This document shows, in pieces, positions 16,333 to 24,777 of a stretch of 24,785 bases of DNA (the first letter of the stretch is position 1; each line of letters starts with the position of its first letter). The translations under genes and the position numbers were made by a program. The stretch comes from Eubacteriaceae bacterium (GTDB lineage Bacteria > Bacillota > Clostridia > Eubacteriales > Alkalibacteraceae). The DNA lies in NCBI GenBank assembly GCA_003446375.1, contig DMAW01000014.1, positions 1 through 24,785 on the forward strand. Direction: 5' to 3'. The notes under the pieces are model-generated. The model was not told the DNA's origin. It was given only the letters and a program-made list of their open reading frames with translations, and made no database searches.

Positions 16333-18552
16333 ATGCGTAAAGAGTGGTTGTTTAACGATGATTGGATTTTTGTTAAAAGCAGTACAAATCCAGAAAAGAT
16401 ATTTCAAGAAAAGGGGGAGATGATTGTTCTTCCACATACTTGGAATGCAATCGATGGTCAAGATGGTGGGAATGACTATTATAGAGGAACTTGCTGGTAT
16501 GGTAAAAAATTCAAAAAACCAGAGGTTGATTCAGGTGAACAAGTTTATCTAGAGTTTAGAGGAGCAAATTCTACTTCTGAAGTCTGGATAAATGGAAAGA
16601 AAGTCACGTCACATGATGGAGGTTACTCTACGTTTAGAGTTAATATCACAAATGAATTGTTAGATGAAAATGAATTAGCTATTTCAGTGGACAATTCTGC
16701 AAACAGGCAGGTCTATCCTCAAAAAGCTGATTTCACATTTTACGGAGGAATTTATAGAGATGTGTATCTTGCGATTGTTCCAAACAGTCACTTCGATATG
16801 GATTACTACGGAAGCAGTGGTTTGAAAATAACATCATCCGTAAAAGGAGAGGATGCCATAGTAACTTGCAAGGCTTATATAACCGGGGAGGCTGATTCGG
16901 TTAGGTTTATTGTTGAGGGAATAGAACAAAAAGTGACATCAATAACCGAAGGAGTAGCAGAAGAGCATATAAGCATACCAAATGTTCGCTTGTGGAATGG
17001 TCTGGAAGATCCGCATTTGTATAAATTAAAGGCAGATCTCATTAAAGAGGGCAAAATAATTGATACTGTATCAAGCGATTTTGGTTGCAGGACATTTGAA
17101 TTTGATAAGGACAAAGGATTTTTCTTAAATGGAAAATCATATCCTCTTAGAGGAGTATCCAGACATCAAGATAGAAGGGATGTTGGAAATGCCATATCAA
17201 AAGAGATGATGTTAGAAGATATGGAATTAATTAAAGAACTAGGAGCAAATACTATAAGGTTGGCTCATTATCAACACGATCAGTATTTTTATGATTTATG
17301 TGATAAGAATGGAATGATTGTGTGGGCAGAAATTCCATATATAACTGAACATATGCCTGAGGGCAGACAAAATACAATTGATCAATTAACTGAATTGATA
17401 GCTCAAAACTATAATCATCCTTCAATTATTTGTTGGGGTTTGTCAAATGAAATCACAGTAACTGGAATTACAGATGATTTAGTTGAGAATCATAAAATAT
17501 TAAATGATTTGGCGCATAGCATGGATAAAAGCAGGCCCACTGCATTAGCACATGCTTTTATGTTAGAGGTGGATGATCCATTTGTCTTCCTGTCAGATAT
17601 TATGTCTTACAACTTATATTATGGTTGGTATTTAGGAAAATTAGAACATAATGATGAATTTTTTGATGACTTTCATAAAAAGTATCCTGATAAAGTAATA
17701 GGATTATCTGAATATGGTGCAGATGCAAATCCAAAATATCAGTCAAATTCCCCGGAAAGGGGAGATTATTCAGAGCAGTATCAATGCGTATATCATGAAC
17801 ATATGCTAAGAATGTTTAAAGAAAGACCATATTTGTGGTCAACGCATGTATGGAATATGTTTGATTTTGGAGCCGATGGACGTGATGAAGGTGGAGCGAA
17901 TGGACTCAATCAAAAAGGGCTTGTCAGTTTTGATAGGAAGTACAAAAAAGATGCTTTTTACTTATACAAAGCTCATTGGAGCAAAGAGCCTTTTGTCCAC
18001 ATTTGCAGTAAAAGCTATATAGAAAGACATGAAGATGAGACTGAAATCAAAGTGTATACAAATTATGAATGTGTTGAACTATATAATAATGGAGCATTAG
18101 TAGAGCGACAAGTAAATAATAAGATATTTAAATTTAATATAAAAATTGAAAATATTCATAAAATTGTGGTCAAAGCCGGATCTCACATAGATGAGAGCAA
18201 AATTATAAAAGTATCAGAGCCGAATAAAAATTACGTGCTTATGGGCGGACGTATCAAGAATTGGTTTGATGAACCCGGGATGGAGTGTCCGGAAGGCTAT
18301 TATTCGATCAAAGACACAATGGGGGAGATACGTCAAAATCCAGCAGGAGAAACCATAATAGAAAAAATGATGACAGAAGTTAGAGAAAAAAGAGGTGATG
18401 TTGCAAAGAATGTAAAGCAATCGGAATCTATGATTAAATTTATGAACTCTATGACAATAGAAGAATTGATAAAGCAAACCGGTGGATCAATAACTGAAGA
18501 TATGGTTTTAAAGATAAATAAAGCACTAAATCAAGTAAAAAAAGTTAGCTAA
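16333..18552 (+). CDS. GH2 family beta-glycosidase, paralogue of the first
   Basis: Cytoplasmic retaining beta-glycosidase of 739 residues, clearly related along its length to the GH2 at 5507-7771. Shared stretches include LPHTWNAIDG, ADFTFYGGIYRDV, GVSRHQDRRD and LWSTHVWNMFDFGA. The acid/base is Glu373 in ICWGLSNEIT and the nucleophile is Glu460 in IGLSEYGAD. The Asn-x-Lys motif after the barrel is NQKG. The C-terminal ~90 residues form a helical tail related to that of the paralogue. The paralogues differ in the barrel loops and the tail, so their substrates may differ. GGAAGGAG precedes the ATG by 7 bases. The gene leads into the DHA2 and GPH transporters. Confidence 0.92.
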   Translation: MRKEWLFNDDWIFVKSSTNPEKIFQEKGEMIVLPHTWNAIDGQDGGNDYYRGTCWYGKKFKKPEVDSGEQVYLEFRGANSTSEVWINGKKVTSHDGGYSTFRVNITNELLDENELAISVDNSANRQVYPQKADFTFYGGIYRDVYLAIVPNSHFDMDYYGSSGLKITSSVKGEDAIVTCKAYITGEADSVRFIVEGIEQKVTSITEGVAEEHISIPNVRLWNGLEDPHLYKLKADLIKEGKIIDTVSSDFGCRTFEFDKDKGFFLNGKSYPLRGVSRHQDRRDVGNAISKEMMLEDMELIKELGANTIRLAHYQHDQYFYDLCDKNGMIVWAEIPYITEHMPEGRQNTIDQLTELIAQNYNHPSIICWGLSNEITVTGITDDLVENHKILNDLAHSMDKSRPTALAHAFMLEVDDPFVFLSDIMSYNLYYGWYLGKLEHNDEFFDDFHKKYPDKVIGLSEYGADANPKYQSNSPERGDYSEQYQCVYHEHMLRMFKERPYLWSTHVWNMFDFGADGRDEGGANGLNQKGLVSFDRKYKKDAFYLYKAHWSKEPFVHICSKSYIERHEDETEIKVYTNYECVELYNNGALVERQVNNKIFKFNIKIENIHKIVVKAGSHIDESKIIKVSEPNKNYVLMGGRIKNWFDEPGMECPEGYYSIKDTMGEIRQNPAGETIIEKMMTEVREKRGDVAKNVKQSESMIKFMNSMTIEELIKQTGGSITEDMVLKINKALNQVKKVS

Positions 18553-18560
18553 GCATTAAT

Positions 18561-18600
18561 CAAGGATGTCTAATGCATACAGTGACATCCTTGTATTTTG
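18561..18600 (+). terminator. Hairpin between GH2 and the MFS gene, weak terminator
   Basis: CAAGGATGTC (18561-18570) pairs perfectly with GACATCCTTG (18584-18593) around a 13-base loop, followed by TATTTTGG. The T run is interrupted, so termination is probably partial and the exporter may be expressed by read-through from the GH2 promoter. Confidence 0.6.
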
Positions 18601-18619
18601 GTTTGAAAAGGAGGCTTAA

Positions 18620-20056
18620 ATGGATATTGATAAAAAGTCTAGAAATGCGATGTTTGGAGCGCTGTTGATAGGGTCGATAATAAGCTCTATGCTACAGACA
18701 TCATTGACAACAACTTTGCCTGCCATTATGTCAGAGTTCTCAGTGGAAGCGGCTACAGGGCAGTGGTTGACCAGTGGATATACTTTGGCTATGGGTGTTA
18801 TGATACCTGCTACTGCATTTTTGCTAAGAAGATTTGAGACGAGGAAATTGTTTGTTTTTTCAATGGGGGTATTTGGAGTTGGCACTTTGCTGTCGGCAAT
18901 AGCGTATAATTTTTCAGTTATGATGACAGGAAGAGTTTTGCAAGCAATAGGAAACGGTATCTTGCTTGCCATGGTACAAGTTGTCATACTAACCGTATTC
19001 CCGATGAATAAAAGAGGATTTATAATGGGTATCTATGGGCTTGCAGTAGGTGGAGCGCCTGTTGTAGCGCCTACAATTGCAGGGATAGTAGTAGATATTT
19101 TTAATTGGCGGATAATATTTTGGTCTGCGTTTATTATTAGCATTATTAATATTATCTATGGATTATTTGCCGTTAAAAATGTATTGGACGTTAAGAAGAT
19201 GTCCTTTGACATAAAATCTATGCTTCTCGGTTCATTAGGCTTTACAAGCCTGCTTTATTCCTTAGGTAATCTTGGCGCAGAAGAAGGGATTGTTTTTAAA
19301 ATCATATTGCCAGCAATATTAGGTGTTTTCATGCTGATTGTTTTTGTTAAGAGACAATTGCAGTTAAAGGATCCATTCTTAGAAATACGTATATTAAATA
19401 ATACTCAGTTTAGATTGTCGGTGATAATCAGCATGTTGCTATATTCAGCAATGATAGGTGGAGCGATGATCCTGCCAATGTATATGCAGATAGCAAGAGG
19501 TTTGTCTGCAACTATGTCGGGATTGATTATGATGCCTGGCTCTTTGATATTAGCTTTATTAAATCCATATGCTGGCATGATATATGATAGATTCGGTATT
19601 AGGCGCTTATCTATAACAGGAAGCATTTTTGTTCTTTTGGGTACAATTCCATTATGTTTTTTAACGGAATCTACTGAGGTATTTTACTTGATAGCGTCAC
19701 AAACGATACGATTAATAGGTATTGGATGTCTAATGATGCCTATTGTCACATGGGGAATGAGTACTTTAGAAAAAGAAGGGACATCACATGGAACTGCACT
19801 ATTGTCATCTCTAAGAACAATATCTGGAGCCATTGGTACGGCAGTGTTAGTTGCTGTTATGGGTTTTGCGACAAAATTAATGAACGCAGACGCAAATCAA
19901 GTAGTCAATGTTTTTGGGATTAATGGGGCATTTGTTGTGGCATCAATAATTTCAGCATTGCAGTTGACCATAGTGGTTCTTTATGTGGGCAAAAAAGATA
20001 GAGCCTCAAATTTAGTTCATTATAATGAGAACATAAGAAATGAGAGCAGAATCTAA
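18620..20056 (+). CDS. MFS exporter, DHA2 (EmrB/QacA) family, 14 TM
   Basis: Proton-driven efflux protein of 478 residues with 14 predicted membrane segments, the mark of the DHA2 drug:H+ antiporter family. The N-terminus LPAIMSEFSVEAATGQWLTS resembles LmrB/EmrB proteins, and motif C is recognisable in GLAVGGAPVVAPTIAGIV. Proteins of this type export hydrophobic drugs or other small molecules and do not usually import sugars. Its position between a glycosidase and a glycoside importer suggests export of an aglycone or metabolite, which is inference. AAAGGAGG lies 6 bases before the ATG. Confidence 0.9.
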   Translation: MDIDKKSRNAMFGALLIGSIISSMLQTSLTTTLPAIMSEFSVEAATGQWLTSGYTLAMGVMIPATAFLLRRFETRKLFVFSMGVFGVGTLLSAIAYNFSVMMTGRVLQAIGNGILLAMVQVVILTVFPMNKRGFIMGIYGLAVGGAPVVAPTIAGIVVDIFNWRIIFWSAFIISIINIIYGLFAVKNVLDVKKMSFDIKSMLLGSLGFTSLLYSLGNLGAEEGIVFKIILPAILGVFMLIVFVKRQLQLKDPFLEIRILNNTQFRLSVIISMLLYSAMIGGAMILPMYMQIARGLSATMSGLIMMPGSLILALLNPYAGMIYDRFGIRRLSITGSIFVLLGTIPLCFLTESTEVFYLIASQTIRLIGIGCLMMPIVTWGMSTLEKEGTSHGTALLSSLRTISGAIGTAVLVAVMGFATKLMNADANQVVNVFGINGAFVVASIISALQLTIVVLYVGKKDRASNLVHYNENIRNESRI

Positions 20057-20138
20057 AATTATCAATCATATAATGCGAAATTCAAATATATTTACTTATA
20101 ATCACAAGATATGACGAGAAACACCTATGATATTTTTA

Positions 20139-20168
20139 TATAATCGCCTTAAATATAGACTGTGTCTA
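20139..20168 (+). promoter_or_regulatory. Possible promoter and palindrome before the GPH gene
   Basis: TATAAT at 20139-20144 faces the GPH gene, without a convincing -35 box. TAGAC-TGT-GTCTA at 20156-20168 is a 5-bp inverted repeat placed just after the expected transcription start and could bind a dimeric repressor. The remaining sequence from 20057 to 20238 shows nothing else I recognise. Confidence 0.3.
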
Positions 20169-20238
20169 GAAAGGCAGGAATCAAAAAATATTTAAATCAA
20201 CACGGGCAATGCTATAAAATATATTAGGAGGGTATTAA

Positions 20239-21678
20239 ATGGATATTCAAAAAAAAGAAACAAAGTATAACTCAGCCAAAGCATGGCAGTTGTGGGGCTT
20301 TCCGCTAAACAATGTGGCAACCAATCTATTCTTTATACTTATGAACTTTGTCAGCTATTTGGCAGTTGGGGGATATGGAATCTTAGTAGGTGTAGCTTCA
20401 GTTATTATAACAGGTTCACGAGTATTTGATGCGATAACAGATCCTGTAATTGGTGTGATAATTGACAAGACAGACGGGAAGTTTGGGAAATTTAGGCCTA
20501 TAATGTTAATCGGTTACTTGATAACGTCTTCAGCACTTATAGGAATGTTTTTCTTAGGTATAGGCGGTGGAGTAGTTACTTTTACATTGCTTTATGCATG
20601 GTACATCATAGGTTATACATTCCAGACAAATATTACAAGAGCTGCACAGTCTACGTTGACTAACGATCCGAAACAAAGACCTTTGCTAGCTAGATATAAT
20701 GGGATCTATTCAACTATTATGGGAGTTTTGATTAGCTTGTACGCTTCAAACTACGTTGTTCCTAAACATGGAGCACTTAATATTCCGGCATTACAAGAGA
20801 TGTGTATAACCATGATTATCGTTGGTGGAATTATGACGTTGATTGCTATGTTGAGCATATGGGAAAAAGACAATTCAAAATACTATGGATCTGTCAAAAT
20901 GAATGTTGTAAAATTTGGTGACATATTTAAAGTCCTTAAAAGCAACCGGGCAATACAAGCTTTAGTCATAGCTGCATCTACCGACAAATTAGCGATGCAA
21001 TCAGCTGGACATTCGGCAATTAACATTATGGTATTTGGCATTATAATGGGCAATTATGCGCTGTATGGAAGAATGAATATGATTACGCTCATTCCGTCAA
21101 TAATAGTAATATTTTTCGGGTCTAAAGTTGCTCAGAGATTGGGACATAAAGAAGGCTTGATCAGAGTTACTAAGCTTAGCATCTTATTTGCATTCATATT
21201 ATTAGGAGTTTTCTTGATTTTCGATCCGACTCAATTTGGAACAGCTGTTTTGCCCACGGCAGCATTCCTGACAGTATATAGCATATATGTCGGATTTAGA
21301 AATTTAAGTGCAAACTTTGTATTTCCAATGATCGCGGATTGTGCCGATTATGAATGGTACAAAAATGGGAAAAATGTACCGGGTATCATGGGCAGCATAT
21401 TTTCATTCGTAGATAAGATGGTGTCATCTTTGTCGGCGTCTATAGTAGGCTTTACAATAGCGGCTATCGGCTATCGGGATGTTATGCCGCAAGTAGGTGA
21501 AGCATCAAATCCACAAATATTTTGGGTTAGCATGTTATTGCTTTTAGGTATGCCTGTCTTAGGTTGGAGTGCGTCTTTGTTGGCGATGAAATTCTATCCT
21601 TTAGATAGTGAAAAAATGGAAGAGATTCAGAGCGTTTTAGAAGATATGAAAGCAGCCGCTGTAGGTGAAACTGCTTGA
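20239..21678 (+). CDS. GPH family glycoside/hexuronide:cation symporter
   Basis: Membrane symporter of 479 residues related to MelB, XynB-type and UidB transporters, which couple Na+ or H+ to uptake of glycosides, pentosides or hexuronides. The family signature is clear at residues 63-87: FDAITDPVIGVIIDKTDG followed by KFGKFRP. About 12 membrane segments are present, and the second-half motif IADCADYEWYKNGKNVPG is typical. It is the likely supplier of unphosphorylated substrate to the GH2/GH3 enzymes. AGGAGGG lies 7 bases before the ATG. A bidirectional terminator follows, facing the convergent AraC-type regulator. Confidence 0.93.
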   Translation: MDIQKKETKYNSAKAWQLWGFPLNNVATNLFFILMNFVSYLAVGGYGILVGVASVIITGSRVFDAITDPVIGVIIDKTDGKFGKFRPIMLIGYLITSSALIGMFFLGIGGGVVTFTLLYAWYIIGYTFQTNITRAAQSTLTNDPKQRPLLARYNGIYSTIMGVLISLYASNYVVPKHGALNIPALQEMCITMIIVGGIMTLIAMLSIWEKDNSKYYGSVKMNVVKFGDIFKVLKSNRAIQALVIAASTDKLAMQSAGHSAINIMVFGIIMGNYALYGRMNMITLIPSIIVIFFGSKVAQRLGHKEGLIRVTKLSILFAFILLGVFLIFDPTQFGTAVLPTAAFLTVYSIYVGFRNLSANFVFPMIADCADYEWYKNGKNVPGIMGSIFSFVDKMVSSLSASIVGFTIAAIGYRDVMPQVGEASNPQIFWVSMLLLLGMPVLGWSASLLAMKFYPLDSEKMEEIQSVLEDMKAAAVGETA

Positions 21679-21713
21679 GAATTAACAGATCGATCAACTA
21701 ACAGAGGTTATAA

Positions 21714-21759
21714 TAAAAAAGAGTTGTGCTTGTTTTTTCTTCAAGTACAACTCTTTTTG
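21714..21759. terminator. Bidirectional terminator between GPH and AraC genes
   Basis: AAAAAGAGTTGT then CTTG pair with CAAG then ACAACTCTTTTT, with one G/T mismatch in the stem. The A run and T run on opposite sides make it functional on both strands between two convergent genes. Confidence 0.85.
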
Positions 21760-21821
21760 CTTGCAGACACAATATTAGGTAAATTTAATACCAGAATTTA
21801 TACGCAAGAAAAATTTAAAGA

Positions 21822-23060
21822 TTACAATGAGGATTTATATTCACTAGGAGATACGCCAGTTATTTTTTTAAATACTTTAGCAAAATAATTTGAATCGTTA
21901 AATCCAACCATGAAAGCTACTTCTGTAATAGGTAAATCGCTATTTTCAAATAGATGGATAGCTTCATTTATTCGTAAGATATTAATATAATTTGTTATAG
22001 TATTTTTGGTTTCTTTGTTAAATTTTCGAGACAACTCATATGGGCTGATGTTTATTGCTGAAGCAATAACGTCAAGGCCTAAATCAGAATCTATATTTTT
22101 CCGAATGTATTCAATTGCCATTTTTATAATTTGGCTATACTCTTTTAATGAATTGTTTTTAATGGCATTACAGTAATCATACTCCATATCGTGAACGATT
22201 TTTTCAAGCTGTTTAATTGTACTTGATTGTTCAATTTTGATAGCGTATTTTTCTGATATTGAATGAATGTCTACAGGATGAAGCCCCCCTTTTTCAGCAG
22301 ATTTTCTTAACAAAGTATTAAAAACCAAGCTTATATTCTTGCCGGATCTTAAGGGATCTTCAGGTATCCTTTGTGCAGAATTTTTTAAAACCATCTTCCC
22401 TTTTTCCATGATTTTGTAAACCTTATCAAGATCTCCTGTTTCAACGGCATGCATAATTTCATTTTCTAACTGATAGCTGTTTTTTATAGCCAGGTGGTGG
22501 TTGTTGAAATTTTCTAAAAGTGAGTCTTTGGATTTGATTTCTAAATATTTTTTTTCCGAATATTGATGGTCGACATTTATTTTGAATTCACCCAAATTAT
22601 CAGAATATTTGATGCAAAATGCTAGCAGCTCACATATAACATTAGCTTTGTGTTCTGTAATTACCGGTATCGTTGAATAGTATTGAATAAAATTTTCTTT
22701 CAGAACAATTGATATGTTATGACGAAATAAGATATTGTCAATTATTAGAGTGTCTAGATTTCCGTAAAGAAATGGCCCTATAAGATAGTGGCCTAGACAA
22801 TTGTTGTTTTCGTACATATTAATTGATATGAAACTTAATTCGTAAGAAGTTTTATGAATAATAAATTTGCTTTGATTATAATCATTATATGGAACCAAGG
22901 AATCATAAACATCTTTTAAATATGGTTTAAGCAACTGTGGTATTTGAGAATATCTATAATCAACAATAGTTTTTGAAGCCCCGTCAACAAACATAGTATT
23001 CATTCCGGTTAGAGTGAAAATGTAGTCACTTATTTTTTTAAAACCTTCATTATGGTTCAT
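21822..23060 (-). CDS. AraC-type regulator, paralogue of the 4090-5322 protein
   Basis: Regulator of 412 residues. I chose the ATG at 23060 because GAGGTG precedes it by 5 bases and the length then matches the 410-residue paralogue; the frame is open 26 codons further, running into the insertion sequence end. The C-terminus is an AraC helix-turn-helix domain (SDLGLDVIASAINISPYELS, then LPITEVAFMVGFNDSNYFAK and TGVSPSEY). The long N-terminal half shares GPFL and RIPEDPLRSGKN ... EKGGLHPVDIHSISEKYAI with its paralogue. It is convergent with GPH and probably controls the second GH2 locus. The insertion sequence begins only 60 bp upstream, so its expression may be altered. Confidence 0.9.
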   Translation of the reverse strand: MNHNEGFKKISDYIFTLTGMNTMFVDGASKTIVDYRYSQIPQLLKPYLKDVYDSLVPYNDYNQSKFIIHKTSYELSFISINMYENNNCLGHYLIGPFLYGNLDTLIIDNILFRHNISIVLKENFIQYYSTIPVITEHKANVICELLAFCIKYSDNLGEFKINVDHQYSEKKYLEIKSKDSLLENFNNHHLAIKNSYQLENEIMHAVETGDLDKVYKIMEKGKMVLKNSAQRIPEDPLRSGKNISLVFNTLLRKSAEKGGLHPVDIHSISEKYAIKIEQSSTIKQLEKIVHDMEYDYCNAIKNNSLKEYSQIIKMAIEYIRKNIDSDLGLDVIASAINISPYELSRKFNKETKNTITNYINILRINEAIHLFENSDLPITEVAFMVGFNDSNYFAKVFKKITGVSPSEYKSSL

Positions 23061-23120
23061 GCGTACACCTCGCAGATTATATTCGTAATCTTTATTAAAG
23101 ACAAGATACATGGCGGTAGA

Positions 23121-23137
23121 TGTCAAGGTAGTTGTCA
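23121..23137 (+). repeat. Left terminal inverted repeat of the IS
   Basis: TGTCAAGGTAGTTGTCA, matching 13 of 17 bases of the inverted right end; the inner nine bases are identical. Read outward on the minus strand its tip is a perfect TTGACA. Confidence 0.65.
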
Positions 23138-23150
23138 CTTTTCCTGAAAT

Positions 23151-24218
23151 TTATTTAGCTACTTTTAGTTGCTCCTCAGCTTCACTCTTCATTGGGTTTA
23201 GCCATACAGTTTTATCAAGAGACCAGTCTCTAATTTCTCGAGACCATCTCTCAGGATGCTTTTGCTTTGCCGCTTCATAAATAGCTATCCGCTTGTTGAA
23301 TATTTGGTCTTCTAAGCCGTTGTGACGCTGTATTGGCGTAAGATGACCAATTCCACTATGGCGATGCTCATAATTGTAATAACGAACAAATTCGAGTACC
23401 CACGTACGGGCATCTTCTATGGTAGCAAATCCTTTGTACGGGAAGCCTGGACGATATTTACAGGTTCGAAAAATGGACTCAGCATATGGATTATCATTAC
23501 TGACTCTGGGTCTGCTTTTCGAGGATGTGATCCCAAGTTTATGCAAGGTTTCTAACAATGAAGCACCTTTCATTGGACTTCCGTTGTCTGAATGAAGCAC
23601 TAATGGTTTTGTTCTAACGGAGCATCCTTCTGAAAGCAATGTTTTCTTTACTAATAGACTGGCATTTTCAGAAGATTCTTCCGGCCATATTTCCCATCCT
23701 ACTATCTTTCGGCTGAATAAGTCGATAATGAGATAGAGGTAGAAATAAAAGCCTTTAGCTGCACCAGGGAGCCAAGTAATATCCCACATCCAAACTTCGT
23801 TTGGACTGGTTGCTTTATGCGTTGATGCTCTTCGTTGCTCTGGGTTCTTCGTTCTTCCTCGATGGTGTACCATGTCGGCTTCTCTTAGGACTCGGTACAT
23901 GGTAGATTCAGAAGCAATATATCGTTCTTCATCATCTGCTAAACGAGGAACGATTTGATGTGGTGAAAGGTCTTTATAATCATCAGAATTGGCCACTTCA
24001 ATAATTTCCTGGCGTTCTTTTGTTGATAGCTTGTTAGGTGGTTCTGGTCGTATTGCTTCAGGCCTCTGATCCTCAAGTGGTGTCAACGGATCTTTCCATC
24101 GGTTATAAGTGCGTTCGCTGATATTAAGTTCAGCACAAGCCTTATACTGCCTGGCACCACCTGCTATAGCCTCGTCAATAAGTTCTACAGCTATTTTGCG
24201 ATCTGAGGCTGGTATCAT
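23151..24218 (-). CDS. IS3-family transposase OrfB (integrase core)
   Basis: Catalytic part of the transposase, 355 residues. An N-terminal HTH (ISERTYNRWKDP near residue 33) precedes the rve core with Asp146 in MWDITWL, Asp211 in LHSDNGSPM and Glu247 in NPYAESIFR; exactly 35 residues separate Asp211 and Glu247. YNYEHRHSGIGHLTP near the C-terminal side is typical of IS3. The ATG overlaps the OrfA stop by 4 bases (ATGA) and is in the -1 frame relative to OrfA. The catalytic triad is intact, so the protein may be active. Confidence 0.93.
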   Translation of the reverse strand: MIPASDRKIAVELIDEAIAGGARQYKACAELNISERTYNRWKDPLTPLEDQRPEAIRPEPPNKLSTKERQEIIEVANSDDYKDLSPHQIVPRLADDEERYIASESTMYRVLREADMVHHRGRTKNPEQRRASTHKATSPNEVWMWDITWLPGAAKGFYFYLYLIIDLFSRKIVGWEIWPEESSENASLLVKKTLLSEGCSVRTKPLVLHSDNGSPMKGASLLETLHKLGITSSKSRPRVSNDNPYAESIFRTCKYRPGFPYKGFATIEDARTWVLEFVRYYNYEHRHSGIGHLTPIQRHNGLEDQIFNKRIAIYEAAKQKHPERWSREIRDWSLDKTVWLNPMKSEAEEQLKVAK

Positions 24219-24712
24219 TCTTCCTCGCTGTCCCCCCAGATCGCTTGGGCCTTTTTTCTAAGGACCAGGAGTGCTGCGGTTTCAGCTAGAGCTGCATCTT
24301 TACGACGTAGATCTTTGCTTAATTGGTTGATTTCCTTTTTTGATTCAGTCACTTGCTTTTTAAGTTGTTTTGCTTCTTCAGCAACTCCGCCATTTGCATT
24401 GAGGCAGGCATCTTTCCATGCATCAATTTGCTCAACATAGAGCCCTTTTTCTCGGCAATAGGCAGCTAATTCGGCTTGGTTCATCCTTGCTGTTTCAAGT
24501 ACAACCATGAACTTATCTTCCGAGGACCAATCTTCGCTTGTGTTTTTGCCTGATGGTGTTGCCTTTCCCTCAGCCTTTGCCTGACGTTTCCATTTGTAAA
24601 GGGATTGTTCTGAGACGCCGGTTTCCTTATGAAGTTCAGGTACTGACTTGCTGATTGGTGGTAACATTTGTTTGATAATGTTGTCTTTGAACTCTTTACT
24701 ATATTTGGTCAT
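24215..24712 (-). CDS. IS3-family transposase OrfA (helix-turn-helix)
   Basis: DNA-binding part of the transposase, 165 residues from the ATG at 24712, which follows AAGGAG by 7 bases; the frame extends 18 codons upstream without a better start. An HTH (SVPELHKETGVSEQSLYKWK) recognises the IS ends, a second helical block (EDWSSEDKFMVVLETA ... YCREKGLY) follows, and a coiled coil (QLKKQVTESKKEINQLSKDL) leads to the frameshift site. OrfA alone often represses transposition in this family. Confidence 0.9.
   Translation of the reverse strand: MTKYSKEFKDNIIKQMLPPISKSVPELHKETGVSEQSLYKWKRQAKAEGKATPSGKNTSEDWSSEDKFMVVLETARMNQAELAAYCREKGLYVEQIDAWKDACLNANGGVAEEAKQLKKQVTESKKEINQLSKDLRRKDAALAETAALLVLRKKAQAIWGDSEEE
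24251..24257 (-). other. Programmed -1 frameshift site A_AAA_AAG
   Basis: Near the end of OrfA the codons AGA AAA AAG form the slippery heptamer A_AAA_AAG in the correct phase. After a -1 slip the frame runs without a stop into OrfB, which would produce the OrfAB fusion transposase used by IS3 elements. Confidence 0.75.
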
Positions 24713-24760
24713 CGTTATTCTCCTTTTAGATGATACTATCGTATAGTAAAAGTGATTACC

Positions 24761-24777
24761 TGACAACTATGCTAACA
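24761..24777 (-). repeat. Right terminal inverted repeat of the IS
   Basis: Read inward on the minus strand it is TGTTAGCATAGTTGTCA, matching the left end at 13 of 17 positions. The match TCACTTTT resumes further inside, offset by 8 bases compared with the left end. Confidence 0.65.

Larger units (their letters stand above)
23121..24777 (-). mobile_element. IS3-family insertion sequence, about 1.66 kb
   Basis: The element holds two consecutive transposase frames (OrfA, OrfB) with a DD(35)E catalytic core. Its proposed ends are imperfect 17-bp inverted repeats beginning TGT and ending in ACA, with 13 of 17 matches, which fits the TG...CA ends of the IS3 family. I see no 3-5 bp target duplication (flanks read GTAGA on the left and CATAG on the right), so the ends or the insertion history may be rearranged. 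The subgroup was not identified. Confidence 0.75.

Noticed and set aside
23076..23081. Minus-strand TATAAT as the promoter of the AraC-type regulator
   Set aside because: Transcription would start about 9 bases before the ATG, within its ribosome binding site.
23061..23138. 26-codon upstream extension of the second large AraC-type regulator
   Set aside because: It runs into the IS end, has no ribosome site, and the shorter form matches the paralogue length.
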